In this document: piece after piece, positions 17,101-18,402 of the stretch
Layout: each line of letters begins with the position of its first letter
Position numbering within the stretch: position 1 is the first letter of the stretch
Source: Gyrodactylus bullatarudis
Taxonomy: Eukaryota > Platyhelminthes > Monogenea > Gyrodactylidea > Gyrodactylidae
Assembly: GCA_012064415.1 (NCBI GenBank)
Contig: SSNU01000234.1
Span: 374,559-392,960 of the forward strand
Length of the DNA stretch: 18,402 nucleotides
Direction of reading: 5' to 3'
Program-made: the position numbers and the translations under genes
Notes under the pieces: generated by a model
Database searches by the model: none
Told to the model about the DNA's origin: nothing
The model's input: only the letters and a program-made list of their open reading frames with translations

Positions 17101-17523
17101 AAAAATAATTTTTTAATGAAAAATATGGTCATTTTTCAAATTTCGATTTGGTGTCATTTTCGAACTTTAATCGGAAAATTTTTATTGATTTGAAAGTGGG
17201 AGTGTGGCCAAAAGTTGATTCTCATGATCAAAATAAGACAAAAAGCCAGATATCCTCGACAAATTTTCGAGGGATTTCGATTTGACGAAATTTAATTAAT
17301 TAAGTAGTGAAAATGATCAAAAATCGAAACACGACTCCCAAACGATAATGAGGTTATGCATTTGAACAGATTCAGCATATTCGTTTCTCTTGTCTTATTT
17401 TGATCCTGAAAATCAACTTTTGATCACTCTCTCACTTTGAATTCAGTAAAGATTTTCAGTTCAAGGTTTGGCGCCAAATTAAAATTTGAAAAATGACCAT
17501 ATTTCTTATGAAAAATAAATTTA
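17101..17523. mobile_element. Fold-back element / MITE-like inverted repeat
   Basis: The left arm 17101-17241 matches the reverse complement of 17390-17523 over nearly its whole length. Shared blocks include ATATGGTCATTTTTCAAATT, AAAAGTTGATT and ATCAAAATAAGACAA. The loop is about 148 nt. There is no coding frame. The arms differ at many positions, so the element is not new. A transcript across it would fold into a long imperfect hairpin. The right arm holds TTTGGCGCCAAA (17467-17478); the left arm has the decayed form TTTGGTGTCATT. A diverged relative of the right arm and its flank is at 10127-10580. Exact termini and target duplication are not resolved. Confidence 0.75.
17467..17478. promoter_or_regulatory. 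Palindromic E2F-type site TTTGGCGCCAAA
   Basis: This is a perfect 12-bp palindrome equal to two overlapping E2F/DP consensus sites (TTTSGCGC). The same 12 bases occur at 10130-10141 in the related repeat. Binding is inferred from the consensus only. Confidence 0.4.
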
Positions 17524-17693
17524 TTTCTACAAATCGTAAAAGTGGGCAAAATGAGTAGGATTCCAAAAAATATTTAACAAAAAACGAGGTTTTCGTAAAA
17601 ATCATAGATTCACAAAATCGTATCAACTAGCTTAACATGAGAATGACACCATTAGACCAACAATTCTCGTGAAAAAAAGAAAGGTCAATTTCA
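17524..17693 (+). repeat. Flank of the fold-back element shared with 10250-10500
   Basis: Patches such as GTAAAAATCATAGATTCAC and ATCGTATCAACTAGCTTAAC correspond in order to the repeat copy at 10127-10580. The repeat unit is therefore longer than the fold-back part. Confidence 0.4.
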
Positions 17694-17765
17694 TTGGTTA
17701 AGACAATACTCGACTATGATTGGTCTTTGATATTGGGACTGAGAGGTATAACTAGAAAAAATTGA
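17694..17765 (+). promoter_or_regulatory. Promoter-like module, second copy
   Basis: TTGGTTAAGACAATACTC, then ATTGGT, then GAGAGGTATAAC repeats the layout at 4583-4672 with shorter spacing. No open frame follows, so any product would be non-coding or decayed. Confidence 0.33.
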
Positions 17766-18402
17766 AACAAGCAAAACCATTTCGACTGTAATTAGTTGAA
17801 AAAGATGTTAATTAATCTCCAAAGTTAATCTCTTATTTACAATACACAAAGATTTACCAAGAAGTAAACATTGAGCTCAGAATTTGGATTCTCACCTGAT
17901 GATCTCGTTCGTGTCTCTTTATGAGTAAGATCAAGTTAGATGTAAACATTTCAATTCCATTAAGTTTCATTGGAGAAGAGAAAAAGATTATTCAAAAGTT
18001 CCAGAATGGCCACACACTTTATCAATAAATGAATGACAAGTAAAGAAAGAATTTTATGCAGCTAGTCTTTAAATTGGTGTTTAGAATAGTAGGTGGTTAG
18101 GAGAGATTGTTTTCAGCTTTTTCTCGGTATCAGCTTAACTCCTTGAAAAATGTCTCATGGAAAAAATCCTAAATTATTCAAATCGCCACGCAATTTTCAT
18201 TGAAAAATATTTCCAATGAATTCTTACTACACGTAAATTACGTATCTTTTTTTATTCACGTAAATTTTCATAAACGTCCGAGAATCCTCTAAAGTTCATA
18301 ATTCAAAATTCAATAGTAGGAAGAGAATATATTAAATCACTAGATGTACATTTCTAAAAGGATCATCAGTAGTGTCACTTTTAAAATGATATAATTTAAA
18401 AA
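17766..18402 (+). other. Gene-free end of window
   Basis: AT-rich, with no frame or RNA gene seen. A small palindromic stretch of ACGTAAATTACGT lies near 18231-18243. Confidence 0.4.

Noticed and set aside
1..18402. tRNA, rRNA or CRISPR arrays
   Set aside because: No cloverleaf with conserved T-loop bases, no rRNA-like stretch and no regularly spaced short repeats were seen on reading.

Overview
The window looks like AT-rich nuclear DNA of a eukaryote, most likely an invertebrate animal. It carries a Ty3/gypsy LTR retroelement, relics of two DNA-transposon superfamilies (pogo/Tigger and Mutator-like), a GT-AG intron of about 70 nt, TATA boxes and AATAAA poly(A) signals, and long stretches without genes. 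There is no ribosome binding site pattern, no operon and no recognisable tRNA or rRNA. The species cannot be fixed from this sequence.

Region 1 (1-3525) is the 3' part of a Ty3/gypsy retrotransposon on the + strand: the end of Gag with two CCHC knuckles, aspartic protease, reverse transcriptase, RNase H, integrase, a polypurine tract and a 167-bp 3' LTR. It is dead: it has an in-frame TGA in the protease, an Asp-to-Asn change in RNase H and a one-base frameshift. Its 3' LTR sits inside a pogo/Tigger-like transposase gene.

Region 2 (3526-4521) is that Tigger-like relic. A segment of about 216 bp, holding the end of one exon, a small intron and the start of the next exon, occurs twice at about 98-99% identity. 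The second copy runs on to the natural stop codon.

Region 3 (4522-10605) holds two relics of a Mutator-like (MULE) transposase. One is on + at 4767-6025 and one on - at 9776-10102. Their 3' ends face each other across gene A (7994-9316). A copy of a dispersed repeat with a palindromic E2F-type site follows at 10127-10580.

Region 4 is the most novel part. It is a cluster of three intronless, full-length, diverged paralogues of 440, 445 and 460 aa: A (7994-9316, +), B (10606-11943, -) and C (12838-14220, +). They share collinear motifs (FD then W ten residues later, KW, a DF-M-RC block and a late TS-LF-R block), and I do not recognise the family. B and C end in cysteine-rich tails; A does not. 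All three have a poly(A) signal shortly after the stop. B and C diverge from a common 0.9-kb spacer that holds three stem-loops in a row.

Region 5 (14221-18402) has no gene that I can support. It contains a fold-back element (17101-17523) with arms of about 140 bp and a promoter-like segment (17694-17765) resembling the one next to the left MULE relic. The transposons record repeated nested insertion. The paralogue cluster is the likely host, or at least functional, component.
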